In this document: in pieces, positions 33,601 through 41,762 of the stretch | Layout: the number at the start of each line of letters is the position of its first letter | Position numbering within the stretch: the first letter of the stretch is position 1 | Origin: Bacteroidales bacterium UBA5548 | Lineage (GTDB): Bacteria; Bacteroidota; Bacteroidia; Bacteroidales; UBA932 | Direction: 5' to 3' | DNA length: 64,000 nt | Assembly (NCBI GenBank): GCA_002425935.1 | Contig: DINE01000012.1 | Location: forward strand, 1 to 64,000 | Program-made: the position numbers and the translations under genes | Notes under the pieces: model-generated | What the model was told of the DNA's origin: nothing | Database searches by the model: none | What the model saw: only the letters and a program-made list of their open reading frames with translations

Positions 33601-34178
33601 GTTACAGGGACAATCGAGAGCTGCCTTCTTAGATAAAAGTTGGGATTTATGCTGTTACTCAGAGCGCTGTTTTCTGTCGGGTATTCTGTCTGGACAAGAA
33701 GTGCAGAGACAACAGTCTGATTATCTTTTACTATTACATTAACAATATACCAGGCCGAGCCCAGATTTACATACTGCTCAACGAGCTTAAGGTATGCCAG
33801 GGGTGTATTTGTCACAACCCTGCTGTTGAGGTGATTTATTCTGTAACCGTAAGGAAAATAGAAGATATCGTCATTGGAAATTGGGAGCTGATTTGCCCAA
33901 GACTGTAAGGTATCATCAAAATAGCGGTAGATAACCATATCTTCCGGCAGATCTTCAAAGCTGATAAACTCATTCTCCGGGAGAGCGAGCGTCTTTACTG
34001 CAAACTGCTCAAGAATCTGCTGTCTTTTATGTATGACCGATTCAAGCCGGGCAACCTCCCTGTCCATGGAGCCCGGTGTAGAGAACTCAAGAAACGATGC
34101 AATGGTGAAAAAGAGCGCACACAGCCACAGTATTGTGGTTCTCCTGCTCATTGCCTCTTTGAAGTTCACCTTTAACAT
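30615..34178 (-). CDS. Large membrane sensor histidine kinase, NtrY-like
   Basis: An 1187-residue kinase. A first helix (about 13-30) and an extracytoplasmic segment are followed by a block of roughly six membrane helices (about 225-425). A second and a third extracytoplasmic region, separated by two helices near 660-740, precede the last helix. Then come HAMP (S-I-S-K-P-L...), a HisKA domain with H-E-I-K-N-P-L-T-P-M (His near 980) and an HATPase with N-L-L-S-N-A and G-T-G-L-G-L-A-I. The kinase core is NtrY/NtrB-like, while the N-terminal half is unusually large. The sigma54-type regulator 1 kb away is a plausible partner. It begins with no gap after the rlmH stop. Confidence 0.82.
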   Translation of the reverse strand: MLKVNFKEAMSRRTTILWLCALFFTIASFLEFSTPGSMDREVARLESVIHKRQQILEQFAVKTLALPENEFISFEDLPEDMVIYRYFDDTLQSWANQLPISNDDIFYFPYGYRINHLNSRVVTNTPLAYLKLVEQYVNLGSAWYIVNVIVKDNQTVVSALLVQTEYPTENSALSNSINPNFYLRRQLSIVPVTFDESYIVHGKDGGVLFSVLKTLPGKGASAGVALRWFAILTVILALFSNLQKRRGVKEFFSLFAGLAVLRFVAVYQARELQGELEIFSPNLYADFGIFSSLGDLLINNILIFLLIMALFMIRKSLALIILKSSPLRKRVLTVVFLIIPMALLPYIYLSLKSLILNSNIVMELYKIDEISEYTLLVYLSYGLLFLALLFSLQLLRPLLVSGKRISFMERTPIAIFITFVSLFTLATVSYYGFIKEYNRNRVWTTKMSVERDLTMELQLRSIEKFIENDPIIRLWVTVDQNSEMISNRLTEAYFWSILQKYDMRITTCRPNSMLITEISNQDASPVHCNSFYETEIKRYGMRLGENSSFFFMNNYNGRISYLGVFPVYAFGQEILLYIELDSKFLRESIGYPDLLLDHKKIDSYNIPSGYSYAKYLNNRLISYGGRYNYSLSYDKELDTGFKTERSNGYLHFINKISEENIIIISRQERNTFQYTVSFSYLMLFYSLMILGLIRIRHKGFVYTLPKSSFRWKITVLIISSLVFALVAMGAGSIWFSIRYFNESNREQMEEKMSSVQSSLSIYSKFAQRYNDQQFNNLRLLEAMNRLSNTAQIDINVYGSDGLLLRTTRSEVFDRYLLGTRMNPVAFREIVYNNKKQFVNRERVGDLTYYSLYAPLFNVDGKLVAIANIPYFSRQSDFRKDASSIIAAIINIYLLLLIGAVFGGIALSNSISKPLAEISKKMQLLDLSQQPEHINYTNRDELGILVAAYNKMVDDLNESTTRLAQGEREQAWREMARQIAHEIKNPLTPMRLSIQHLMRLKEQGVKDWPKRFDALANSLIEQIDILSDAAGEFSSFSRFYSEDSTRFDLNTVVKEQIILFNTRDNITLTFESGVQDAFVTARKTQITRVLVNLLSNAYQAVESQESGNILVTLARAEHFYEIAVHDDGAGVPDSLTHRLFKPNFTTKSGGTGLGLAICRSIMEQSQGAVKYNTSERLGGACFSVYIPA
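30644..30670 (+). terminator. Terminator of der inside the kinase gene's 3' end
   Basis: A perfect 9-bp stem CACCTCCGA / TCGGAGGTG with a 5-nt loop followed by TTGTATTTT, 36 bp after the der stop. On the opposite strand it encodes a conserved-type kinase segment T-S-E-R-L-G-G-A, so one sequence serves two purposes. The short T-run makes it moderately convincing. Confidence 0.5.
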
Positions 34179-34652
34179 CTATTTGTGGTGGTATGGTTCT
34201 CCTTTAATAATTGTATATGCCCTGTAAAGCTGCTCCAAAAATATTACTCTTACCATCTGGTGAGAAAAGGTCATTGGGGAGAGCGATATCAGTTCATCTG
34301 ACCTTTTGTAAACCTTTTCGGAAAAGCCGTACGATCCACCAACAGCAAAAATCGTACATTTTATACCTCTTATGGTTAGTTTCTCAATCTTTGAGGCAAA
34401 CTCCTCAGATGACAAGCGAGCCCCCCTCTCATCCAAAAGCACCAGATAGTCGCTCTCTTTAACATTTTTTAGAATAAGCTCACCCTCTCGCTCCTTGATT
34501 TGATCAGGTGTCAACCCTGCTGTTTTTTTAAGCTCCGGAATCTCTTTGACCAACAGAGATGTATAATGTTTCAGCCGGGACAGATAGAGATCCGATCCAT
34601 CCTTAATCCACGAATAATCTGTCTTTCCGGTAAGCAGTAACTCTGTCTTCAT
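34179..34652 (-). CDS. rlmH: 23S rRNA pseudouridine-1915 N3-methyltransferase
   Basis: A 157-residue SPOUT methyltransferase (YbeA) acting on helix 69 of the assembled ribosome. L-L-D-E-R-G and F-A-V-G-G-S-Y-G-F-S form the SAM-binding knot, and the C-terminal F-x-H-Q-M-V-R-V-I-F-L-E-Q-L-Y-R-A is diagnostic. The next gene, the kinase, starts right after its stop. Confidence 0.95.
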   Translation of the reverse strand: MKTELLLTGKTDYSWIKDGSDLYLSRLKHYTSLLVKEIPELKKTAGLTPDQIKEREGELILKNVKESDYLVLLDERGARLSSEEFASKIEKLTIRGIKCTIFAVGGSYGFSEKVYKRSDELISLSPMTFSHQMVRVIFLEQLYRAYTIIKGEPYHHK

Positions 34653-34657
34653 CTTTA

Positions 34658-34665
34658 CAAAATTA
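34658..34665 (-). promoter_or_regulatory. -7 promoter box of rlmH
   Basis: TAATTTTG on the minus strand ends only 5 nt before the rlmH ATG, so the mRNA should be almost leaderless. Confidence 0.5.
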
Positions 34666-34760
34666 CTATTTATTTGACATTTATCGTGGAATTGTATTAA
34701 TTTTATGGTTTAGTCTTATGGCTTGATTTTTGCTTTTTCTTCCGTAGTGAGGAATAATTT

Positions 34761-35171
34761 ATGGGAAAGAGGGTTCTGATTTTATTAACGCTGTTGTTAA
34801 ATGTTGCCGGTTTGTACGGGCAACAGTCTGTTGTACAAAACAGAGAACAGGATGTATTTGTGCCGATTGCCAAGTATATACAAAATGGCGATGCAGAGAG
34901 GTTGTCGGTCTGGTTTGCGCCAAGTCTTGAGCTTGACATTCTGGGCTCTACGAATGTTTGCAGCAGACAACAGGCTAAACAGATTGTAAAGGAGTTTTTC
35001 AGTGAATACTCTCCAAAGAGTTTTGTAATATCTTACCGTTCAGGTAAGGCTCCTATGTTATATGCAATAGGTAATCTGAGTGCGGGTGGCAACAAATTCA
35101 GGGTGACACTTTTTGTAAAAACACAATCTGACGGAAATTTTATCCAGCAGATGCGTGTAGAGAAAGAGTAG
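34761..35171 (+). CDS. DUF4783 family secreted protein
   Basis: A 136-residue protein with a signal peptide (MGKRVLILLTLLLNVAGLYGQ). The remainder, with I-A-K-Y-I-Q-N-G-D-A-E-R-L-S and a repeated alpha/beta pattern ending F-I-Q-Q-M-R-V-E, resembles DUF4783, a small NTF2-like periplasmic family of Bacteroidota often beside rlmH. Function is unknown. It converges with the sigma54-type regulator, one base between the two stops. Confidence 0.72.
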   Translation: MGKRVLILLTLLLNVAGLYGQQSVVQNREQDVFVPIAKYIQNGDAERLSVWFAPSLELDILGSTNVCSRQQAKQIVKEFFSEYSPKSFVISYRSGKAPMLYAIGNLSAGGNKFRVTLFVKTQSDGNFIQQMRVEKE

Positions 35172-35172
35172 T

Positions 35173-36336
35173 CTAGCGGAAAACCGGTTTTGCAAAAGCA
35201 ATAACATCGTCCTTTGTGATTTTGTTATTACTCAGAATCATAAGCCTTTCAACAACATTTCTAAGCTCCCTGATATTTCCGGTCCACCTGTAAGTTGATA
35301 ACTCTTCAACTGCATCGGCATCAATCTCCCTGAATGGCATTCCGCTTTCAGATGAAATTTGCTCCAGAAAATATTTTGTAAGCATCGGTATATCCTCTTT
35401 TCTCTCTGCCAGAGGAGGAACGTGTATCACTATAACGCTGATCCGGTGATAGAGGTCCTCCCTGAAGGTGCCTTTTGCAATCTCTTCGGTAAGGTTTTTA
35501 TTGGTTGCAGCAACTACTCTCACCTTTACATTAATATCTTTATCGCTGCCCACTCTTGTAATCTTGTTCTCCTGAAGCACTCTAAGCACCTTTGCCTGAG
35601 CAGCAAGACTCATGTCACCTATCTCGTCAAGAAAAAGGGTCCCGCCGTCTGCCTGCTCAAACTTCCCTTTATGCTGCTTTACAGCTGATGTGAATGCCCC
35701 TTTTTCGTGTCCAAAGAGCTCACTCTCTATTAGTTCTCCCGGTATTGCAGCACAGTTTACCTCAACAAATGGCATCGTATTTCTTGAGCTCTTTTCATGC
35801 AGCCATCTTGCCACAAGCTCTTTTCCGGTTCCGTTCGATCCGGTAATCAACACTCTGGCCTCTGTCGGAGCCACCCTGTCTATCATATCCTTGATTCTGG
35901 TTATTGCCGGAGATACTCCTACAATTTCCGGAATCCGGGAGACTCTCTTTTTAAGTATTTTAGTCTCCTTTACAAGGTTTGTTCTGTCTGTTGCGTTTCT
36001 AAGCGTAATCAGAATTCTGTTCAGATCCAGAGGTTTCTGAATAAAGTCAAAAGCCCCCTTTTTGATACACTCAACTGCCGAGTCAATTGAACCGTGGCCC
36101 GAAATCATAATCACAGAAGACTCCACGTTTGACTCATTGAGTTTGTCCAGCAACTCCATTCCATCCATGTTTGGCATCTTGATGTCGGAGAATATTACAT
36201 CGAAACTCTCTGCCGTAGCCATCGCAAGCCCTTCAACGCCGTCCGCTGCAAGTGAAATTTCGTGTCCTTCAAACTCAAGAATCTCCTTTAGTGTGTTCCT
36301 GATGGCTTTTTCGTCGTCAATAATCAGAACTTTCAT
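35173..36336 (-). CDS. Sigma54-type response regulator lacking a DNA-binding domain
   Basis: A 387-residue protein. The receiver domain has phospho-acceptor D51 and K101. The AAA+ domain has Walker A G-S-N-G-T-G-K (166-172), E-L-F-G-H-E-K-G-A-F-T-S-A (206-218) and Walker B L-F-L-D-E-I (234-239). The sigma54-contact loop reads GAFTSA instead of GAFTGA. The protein stops 20-odd residues after R-E-L-R-N-V-V-E-R, so the usual C-terminal Fis-type helix-turn-helix is missing, as in Helicobacter FlgR. It may act from solution on sigma54 holoenzyme, partnered by the NtrY-like kinase. It is 18 bp downstream of the Ppx/GppA gene. Confidence 0.85.
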   Translation of the reverse strand: MKVLIIDDEKAIRNTLKEILEFEGHEISLAADGVEGLAMATAESFDVIFSDIKMPNMDGMELLDKLNESNVESSVIMISGHGSIDSAVECIKKGAFDFIQKPLDLNRILITLRNATDRTNLVKETKILKKRVSRIPEIVGVSPAITRIKDMIDRVAPTEARVLITGSNGTGKELVARWLHEKSSRNTMPFVEVNCAAIPGELIESELFGHEKGAFTSAVKQHKGKFEQADGGTLFLDEIGDMSLAAQAKVLRVLQENKITRVGSDKDINVKVRVVAATNKNLTEEIAKGTFREDLYHRISVIVIHVPPLAERKEDIPMLTKYFLEQISSESGMPFREIDADAVEELSTYRWTGNIRELRNVVERLMILSNNKITKDDVIAFAKPVFR

Positions 36337-36354
36337 ACTATTAATCAGTTATCG

Positions 36355-37269
36355 TTAAAGTGTTGATGCAATCTCTGCCATATAACCCTCTTTAAGAGAG
36401 AAAGATGACTGATAGAGCTCTTTAATTTCCAGTTTTTTGATGATGTACTCTACAAAAATACTGCCTAAAACCATATAGTCAACCCTCATTGGAGACATTC
36501 CCTTCATCTCTCTTCTCTCACCTGAAGTTGATGCTATGAGCATATCATTCAGATTTAAAAATTTATCTATCGGAAGCTCAATTGCCGGCAGAGCTCCGTC
36601 ATCATCCGGCCAGATTATCTCCCTAAGTGTGTCAAACGAGCCGGAGCAGCCCACCATAAATGATGGTTTGTGCAGCGCATACTGTTCAAAAAGAGTGCCC
36701 AGCGACCTATCCAGATATCTTTTGTACTCTTCAATCTCTTCACCCGAAATGGGGTCCGAAGGGTTGAGCAGCTCCTTCATTCTTACAACTCCAAGCGGAA
36801 AACTCTCTTTCCAGTATATCTTATCTTTATCAGCTATAATAAATTCATTGCTTCCACCTCCGATATCCAGAATCAGCACCTTTTGATCATACATCAGAAT
36901 TGACTCCCGTACACCTTTGTAAATTAGCTCTGCCTCTCTCTCCCCTGAAATAATCTCAACATCAATCCCGAATCTATCCCGGATCATAGCTGCCAGATTT
37001 GTACCGTTTGAGGCATCCCTGAAGGCAGAGGTGGCAAATGCCTTTATAGTATCTGCCCCGCCTTCGCTTTGGATGTGCGCACACATCTGCTCAATTGCAT
37101 CGAGCGAACTTGTAATTGCCTCCTGAGAAAGCTCACCCCCGGAAAAGCCGCCTTTACCTATATGGGAGCCAACTTTTACAATTTTTTTTATATCACATTT
37201 ATCTTTTGAAACCCAGGCAATCAGAAGGTTGAAAACGTTAGTACCAAGGTCAAAAACAGCAAGTCTCAT
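36355..37269 (-). CDS. Ppx/GppA-type phosphatase (exopolyphosphatase)
   Basis: A 304-residue ASKHA phosphatase with A-V-F-D-L-G-T-N-V-F-N-L-L at the start, I-S-G-E-R-E-A-E-L-I-Y and D-I-G-G-G-S-N-E-F. It hydrolyses polyphosphate and/or pppGpp; the shorter two-domain form lacks the C-terminal HD-like domains of E. coli Ppx. The start at 37269 (MRLAVFDLG) follows the -7 box at 37284-37291; the longer upstream frame lies beyond the promoter and overlaps the divergent cmk region. Confidence 0.85.
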   Translation of the reverse strand: MRLAVFDLGTNVFNLLIAWVSKDKCDIKKIVKVGSHIGKGGFSGGELSQEAITSSLDAIEQMCAHIQSEGGADTIKAFATSAFRDASNGTNLAAMIRDRFGIDVEIISGEREAELIYKGVRESILMYDQKVLILDIGGGSNEFIIADKDKIYWKESFPLGVVRMKELLNPSDPISGEEIEEYKRYLDRSLGTLFEQYALHKPSFMVGCSGSFDTLREIIWPDDDGALPAIELPIDKFLNLNDMLIASTSGERREMKGMSPMRVDYMVLGSIFVEYIIKKLEIKELYQSSFSLKEGYMAEIASTL

Positions 37270-37283
37270 TAAAATTATTTTTA

Positions 37284-37291
37284 CAAAGATA
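37284..37291 (-). promoter_or_regulatory. -7 promoter box of the ppx-regulator unit
   Basis: TATCTTTG on the minus strand, 14 nt before the ATG of the Ppx/GppA gene. It is divergent from the cmk box. Confidence 0.6.
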
Positions 37292-37304
37292 ATCCTTTTT
37301 TGCG

Positions 37305-37312
37305 TATGTTTG
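37305..37312 (+). promoter_or_regulatory. -7 promoter box of cmk
   Basis: TATGTTTG matches TAnnTTTG and ends 14 nt before the chosen cmk start. Confidence 0.5.
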
Positions 37313-37326
37313 TTCTCATTACAGAT

Positions 37327-38034
37327 ATGGAGAAAAGAGGAATAATCATAGCAATTGACGGCCATTCGTCAACAGGTAAAAGCACATTTGCCAAAAGAAT
37401 AGCAGCCAGATACGGGCTGGTTTATGTAGATACGGGGGCACTCTACAGAGGTGTCACCCTGTTTGCAATCAGAAGCGGGTTTATCAGTGAAGCGGGAGAG
37501 ATCAACGGAGAGAGACTCTTTAAAGAGTTACCAAATCTAAGGCTCCGGTTCGGTCAGGCCACAGGCAGTTCAGGAAGTGAGCTGCTAATGAATGGCCGGA
37601 TTATTGAGAGTGAAATCAGAGGGCTGGAGGTTGCCTCTAAAGTGAGTATAGTGGCTGCGCTTAAACCTGTGAGGAACTATGTTGATGCAATTCTTAAAGA
37701 GTATGGCGTAACAGGCGGAGTGGTTATGGATGGAAGGGATATAGGAACAGTAGTGTTTCCGGATGCCGATCTTAAAATATTTATGACTGCCGACCCAAAG
37801 GTTAGGGCAATGAGGCGTTACCGTGAGATGGTAGCAAGAGGAGAGGAGGCCAACCTTGATGATGTTTTAAAGAATGTGATTGAGAGAGACTATCTTGACG
37901 AGAACAGAGAAAACGCACCGCTCAGAAGGGCAGAAGATGCTGTTTTTCTTGACAACAGCGATATGACAGAAGATGATCAGATGTTATGGGTAGAGAAGTT
38001 AATTGAAAAGAGATGGAGCCGGAAAGAAAACTGA
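37327..38034 (+). CDS. cmk: Cytidylate kinase
   Basis: A 235-residue kinase phosphorylating CMP and dCMP. The P-loop is G-H-S-S-T-G-K-S-T (12-20), Y-V-D-T-G-A-L-Y-R is the nucleotide-binding segment and D-G-R-D-I-G-T-V-V-F is diagnostic. The start at 37327 suits the family N-terminus and the upstream -7 box. Its 3' end overlaps ispH by 22 nt. Confidence 0.93.
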   Translation: MEKRGIIIAIDGHSSTGKSTFAKRIAARYGLVYVDTGALYRGVTLFAIRSGFISEAGEINGERLFKELPNLRLRFGQATGSSGSELLMNGRIIESEIRGLEVASKVSIVAALKPVRNYVDAILKEYGVTGGVVMDGRDIGTVVFPDADLKIFMTADPKVRAMRRYREMVARGEEANLDDVLKNVIERDYLDENRENAPLRRAEDAVFLDNSDMTEDDQMLWVEKLIEKRWSRKEN

Positions 38035-38906
38035 ATCTTATTGTTGATGTTGACAGCAAGTCAGGCTTTTGCTACGGTGTGGTAAAGGCCATTAGACAGG
38101 CTGAAAACTATCTTGAAAAGAGCGAAAAGTTATATTCACTCGGTGCAATCGTGCACAACAATACCGAACTTTCGCGATTAAGCGAAAAGGGGATGGAGGT
38201 GATTGACCACAAATCTATGGAGAACCTTAAAGACTCAGTACTCTTTATCAGAGCCCACGGTGAGCCTCCATCTACATACAGTACTGCTGAGCAGAATAAT
38301 TTGAAAATAATTGACTGTACATGCCCTGTTGTTCTAAAACTTCAGCAAAGAATAAAGGAGAGCTATAAAACATTGTCAGAGAGGGGAGGAACACTTCTGA
38401 TTTTCGGGAACAGAGGTCATGCCGAGGTTAACGGACTTGTTGGTCAGGTGAACGGAGATGCTGTAGTGATTGAGAAGATGGCCGACCTTGATGTTGTTAA
38501 TTTTTCAAAACCAATTGCAATATTCTCTCAGACCACAAAAGATCCTTCGGAGTACTCTGCATTAGTTTCCGAAATAAAAATGAGAATTGCCAAAGCCGGC
38601 GGACCTCTTGAGGATTTTAACTCGAATAACACAATATGCCGCCAGGTCTCTTCACGTCACCCTCACCTGAAACTATTCGCAGCGGAGCATACAGTTGTAA
38701 TATTTGTAAGCGGTAAAGAGAGTTCAAACGGCAAGGTACTTTTTGAAACATGCAAATCGGTAAATGAGAGGTGCCACAAAATTGAAAAGGCAGATGAGAT
38801 CAGCAGTGAATGGTTCAGTTTTGGAGATAAGGTTGGGGTGTGCGGAGCCACATCTACTCCAATGTGGCTGCTCGAAGAGATTGCCGCAAAATTGAGACAG
38901 CTTTAA
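38013..38906 (+). CDS. ispH: 4-hydroxy-3-methylbut-2-enyl diphosphate reductase
   Basis: A 297-residue iron-sulfur enzyme, the last step of the MEP isoprenoid pathway. The cluster cysteines are C20 (G-F-C-Y-G-V), C104 (D-C-T-C-P-V-V) and C209 (T-I-C-R-Q). Histidines H48 and H82 and the catalytic E138 (G-H-A-E-V-N-G) are present. The overlap with cmk recurs in Bacteroidota, so the start within cmk is credible. Confidence 0.93.
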   Translation: MEPERKLNLIVDVDSKSGFCYGVVKAIRQAENYLEKSEKLYSLGAIVHNNTELSRLSEKGMEVIDHKSMENLKDSVLFIRAHGEPPSTYSTAEQNNLKIIDCTCPVVLKLQQRIKESYKTLSERGGTLLIFGNRGHAEVNGLVGQVNGDAVVIEKMADLDVVNFSKPIAIFSQTTKDPSEYSALVSEIKMRIAKAGGPLEDFNSNNTICRQVSSRHPHLKLFAAEHTVVIFVSGKESSNGKVLFETCKSVNERCHKIEKADEISSEWFSFGDKVGVCGATSTPMWLLEEIAAKLRQL

Positions 38907-38929
38907 CTCTTTAGATATCAATCCACACA

Positions 38930-40936
38930 ATGCAGGACAAAGGCAACAAAGAGATATTTGCCCGGGTTATACTTCCTCTGAGGTTTGACGGAGAGATCAG
39001 CTATTCGGTGCCCTCTGAAATTTCAGATAAAGTCTTTACCGGCAGCTTTGTGAATGTTAAGTTTGCCGGAAAGAGCTACACTGCAGTTGTTGATGCAGTC
39101 GAGACAACACCCCCCAGCTATAAAGGCAAAATTCTGGATATAGAATCTCTTGCTGGCATCAAACCTGTTCCGGTTGCAATCGTTGAACTATGGAGATGGA
39201 TTGCTGACTACTATATGTGCTCAATTGGTGAGGTGTACAGAGCTGCACTACCCCCTCCCCTGGTTAAAGGCAAGTCTAAAAGAGCTAGAAAAGCTTCCGC
39301 AGGAGAGATAGAGAACGAGCAGCCTAACATTTTAAGTGATACCCAGAAAGAGGCAGAATCAGTAATTCTGGATCAGATCTCAAAAGGAATTCCGGTATTA
39401 CTTAAAGGTGTAACCGGTTCCGGGAAAACCGAGATATATATCTCTCTGGCAGCTAAAATGTTGCAAAATGGAAACAATGTGCTCTATATGCTACCCGAAA
39501 TTGCACTGAGCAGACAACTTAGCCACAGACTTGAGAAGATATTCGGAGAAAAGTTATTAGTTTATCATTCAGGGCAGACCTCCGCTGAGAGGAAAAGTGT
39601 ACACGAAAAAATTCATGAGGGAGCAGGGCCTTATATTGTCCTGGGTCTCCGGTCATCTGTTTTTCTGCCATTCAGTTCGCTGGGGCTTGTAATTATTGAC
39701 GAAGAGCACGACTGGTCATATAAGCAGAACGAACCTGCTCCAAGATACAACGGGAGAGATACAGCTCTTATGCTTGCAAAACTGCTCAATGCCGGAGTGG
39801 TCTTGGGGTCTGCCACTCCATCTCTGGAGAGTATCTATAACACAGCAACTGGCAGATTCTCTCTGACTGAGTTAAAAGAGAAATTTTTTTTAGATCATAA
39901 ACCTGTAATTGAGATAATTGACACAATCAGGGAGGGTAAGCGCGGAAAAATGCAGGGGATCTTCTCCTCTGCAGCTCTTGAGTCTGTCGAAAATTGCATT
40001 AAAAACGGGCAGCAGGTACTTATCTTCAGAAATCGAAGATCGTATTCTCCTCTTGTTCAATGTATATACTGCGGAGAGATCCCAAAATGTGAAAATTGTA
40101 ATGTCTCATTAAGTTACCATAAGTCAAAAGGAGTTCTGTTGTGCCATTACTGCGGTAAAGGTATCCGTTTCAATACAATTTGTACTAAATGCGGAAAGCC
40201 TGGTTTGAAAGAGAGAGGCTCAGGTACCGAGATGGCAGAGGAGCAGATTGCTAACCTTATGCCGGGTGTAAAAATCGCAAGATTTGATGCCGAGACCACT
40301 CAGAGCAGGAGCAAACAGAAGAGAATAATCCGTGAATTTTCAAAAGGGGAGATTGATATTATTGTTGGAACTCAAATGCTGAGTAAGGGGTTTGATTTTG
40401 GAAATCTTAATCTTATCCTTATTCTTAATGCTGACTCGATGTTCGCGGCAGAGGACTTCAGAGCCGGGGAGCGAGGGATGCAGATGCTAATACAGCTCGC
40501 CGGACGAGGAGGCAGAAGGGATACTCCGGCCAAAGTTATTATTCAGACTGCTCAGCCTGAACACAATATTATAAAAATGTTTGAAAGAGGCGAAGAGGAC
40601 TGCATAACAGAGCTTTCAGAGCGCAAGGAGTTTGGATACCCCCCTTTTACACGGCTTATAAGAGTAATTGTCAAACACAGGGATTCCAAAATTTTGGGAG
40701 TATTTGCAGAGAGATTTGCCGGATATCTTAAATCATCTGACACACTTGGCTTTACCGGCCCCTTCCCGCCTCCGGTGGATTTTGTAAGGGGCGAACATAT
40801 TCTTCACTTTTTCGTAAAGCTCCCAAGAAGTAAAGATATTCAGATTGTAAAAAAAGCAATGTATGAGAAAGCTGTTGAGCTGGTAAAGAGAGAGGGAGGC
40901 GGAATTAAGCTCTGGTTTGACGTGGACCCTTATTAG
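38930..40936 (+). CDS. priA: Primosomal replication protein N' (PriA helicase), short form
   Basis: A 668-residue DNA helicase that restarts stalled forks. The 3'-end-binding domain (1 to about 105) is followed by Walker A G-V-T-G-S-G-K-T (about 160-167), D-E-E-H (about 257-260) and four CxxC pairs forming two zinc sites (about 375-425). Between the N-terminal domain and the helicase there is only a roughly 35-residue Lys-rich linker (K-S-K-R-A-R-K-A), so the winged-helix domain of E. coli PriA (732 residues) seems missing. It is 23 bp after ispH. Confidence 0.92.
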   Translation: MQDKGNKEIFARVILPLRFDGEISYSVPSEISDKVFTGSFVNVKFAGKSYTAVVDAVETTPPSYKGKILDIESLAGIKPVPVAIVELWRWIADYYMCSIGEVYRAALPPPLVKGKSKRARKASAGEIENEQPNILSDTQKEAESVILDQISKGIPVLLKGVTGSGKTEIYISLAAKMLQNGNNVLYMLPEIALSRQLSHRLEKIFGEKLLVYHSGQTSAERKSVHEKIHEGAGPYIVLGLRSSVFLPFSSLGLVIIDEEHDWSYKQNEPAPRYNGRDTALMLAKLLNAGVVLGSATPSLESIYNTATGRFSLTELKEKFFLDHKPVIEIIDTIREGKRGKMQGIFSSAALESVENCIKNGQQVLIFRNRRSYSPLVQCIYCGEIPKCENCNVSLSYHKSKGVLLCHYCGKGIRFNTICTKCGKPGLKERGSGTEMAEEQIANLMPGVKIARFDAETTQSRSKQKRIIREFSKGEIDIIVGTQMLSKGFDFGNLNLILILNADSMFAAEDFRAGERGMQMLIQLAGRGGRRDTPAKVIIQTAQPEHNIIKMFERGEEDCITELSERKEFGYPPFTRLIRVIVKHRDSKILGVFAERFAGYLKSSDTLGFTGPFPPPVDFVRGEHILHFFVKLPRSKDIQIVKKAMYEKAVELVKREGGGIKLWFDVDPY

Positions 40937-40953
40937 ATTTTATAAAAGTTTTG

Positions 40954-40961
40954 TAAATTTG
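40954..40961 (+). promoter_or_regulatory. -7 promoter box of parAB
   Basis: TAAATTTG followed by CG matches TAnnTTTG, 33 nt before the parA ATG. Confidence 0.55.
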
Positions 40962-40994
40962 CGTGATATACCGGAATAATCTCTTAAATATTAT

Positions 40995-41762
40995 ATGGGA
41001 AAAATAATTGCTATTGCTAATCAGAAAGGGGGAGTTGGTAAAACAACCACTGCCATTAACCTGGCAGCATCACTCTCTGTGATGGAGAAAAAGGTGTTGT
41101 TGGTTGACGCAGACCCTCAGGCCAACTCAACTTCGGGGCTGAATTTTGACCCCGATTCAAACTCAAAGAAGACCCTTTATGAGGCATTGATTGGCAAGGT
41201 TGCCATTGAAGATATCCTGCTTGACACAGAGGTTGCGGGGCTTAAAATCGCTCCTTCACATATCAATCTCGTTGGTGCCGAGATAGAGATGCTCAACATT
41301 CCCGAAAGGGAGCTTGTGATGAAGAAATTTCTTGACCCTCTTAAGGAGGCATATGATTATATAATAATTGACTGCTCTCCCTCATTGGGGATTATCACAA
41401 TAAACTCTCTCTCTGCTGCAGATTCTGTACTGATACCTGTGCAATGCGAATACTTTGCCCTTGAAGGGCTTGGTAAACTGTTAAACACAGTAAAACTTGT
41501 TCAGAACAGACTCAACACTAACCTCCAGATTGAGGGATTCCTTCTGACCATGTTTGACAGTCGTACAAGGCACTCAAATCTGGTGGTAGATGAGGTAAGA
41601 ACACACTTCGGAGAGATGGTTTTCAAAACCATTATTCAGAGAAATGTAAGACTCACCGAGGCCCCTTCACACGGAAAACCGGTAATTCTTCATGATGCTC
41701 TCTCCACAGGTACCAACAACTACCTCAATCTTGCAAAAGAGATAATTAAAAAGAACTCATGA
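40995..41762 (+). CDS. parA: Chromosome partitioning ATPase ParA (Soj)
   Basis: A 255-residue deviant-Walker ATPase: K-G-G-V-G-K-T-T at 11-18 with the signature lysine, D-A-D-P-Q-A-N at about 39-45 and I-I-D-C-S-P-S-L-G. It moves ParB-parS complexes on the nucleoid. It overlaps parB by 4 nt (ATGA). Confidence 0.95.
   Translation: MGKIIAIANQKGGVGKTTTAINLAASLSVMEKKVLLVDADPQANSTSGLNFDPDSNSKKTLYEALIGKVAIEDILLDTEVAGLKIAPSHINLVGAEIEMLNIPERELVMKKFLDPLKEAYDYIIIDCSPSLGIITINSLSAADSVLIPVQCEYFALEGLGKLLNTVKLVQNRLNTNLQIEGFLLTMFDSRTRHSNLVVDEVRTHFGEMVFKTIIQRNVRLTEAPSHGKPVILHDALSTGTNNYLNLAKEIIKKNS

Noticed and set aside
34674..34702. TTGACA followed after 17 bp by TTAATT, resembling a sigma70 promoter of the E. 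coli type.
   Set aside because: Bacteroidota primary sigma factors use TAnnTTTG, and the -10 match is poor.
35180..35191. AAAACCGGTTTT palindrome at the end of the sigma54-type regulator gene.
   Set aside because: It is loop-free, short and inside coding sequence; it is a weak terminator candidate.
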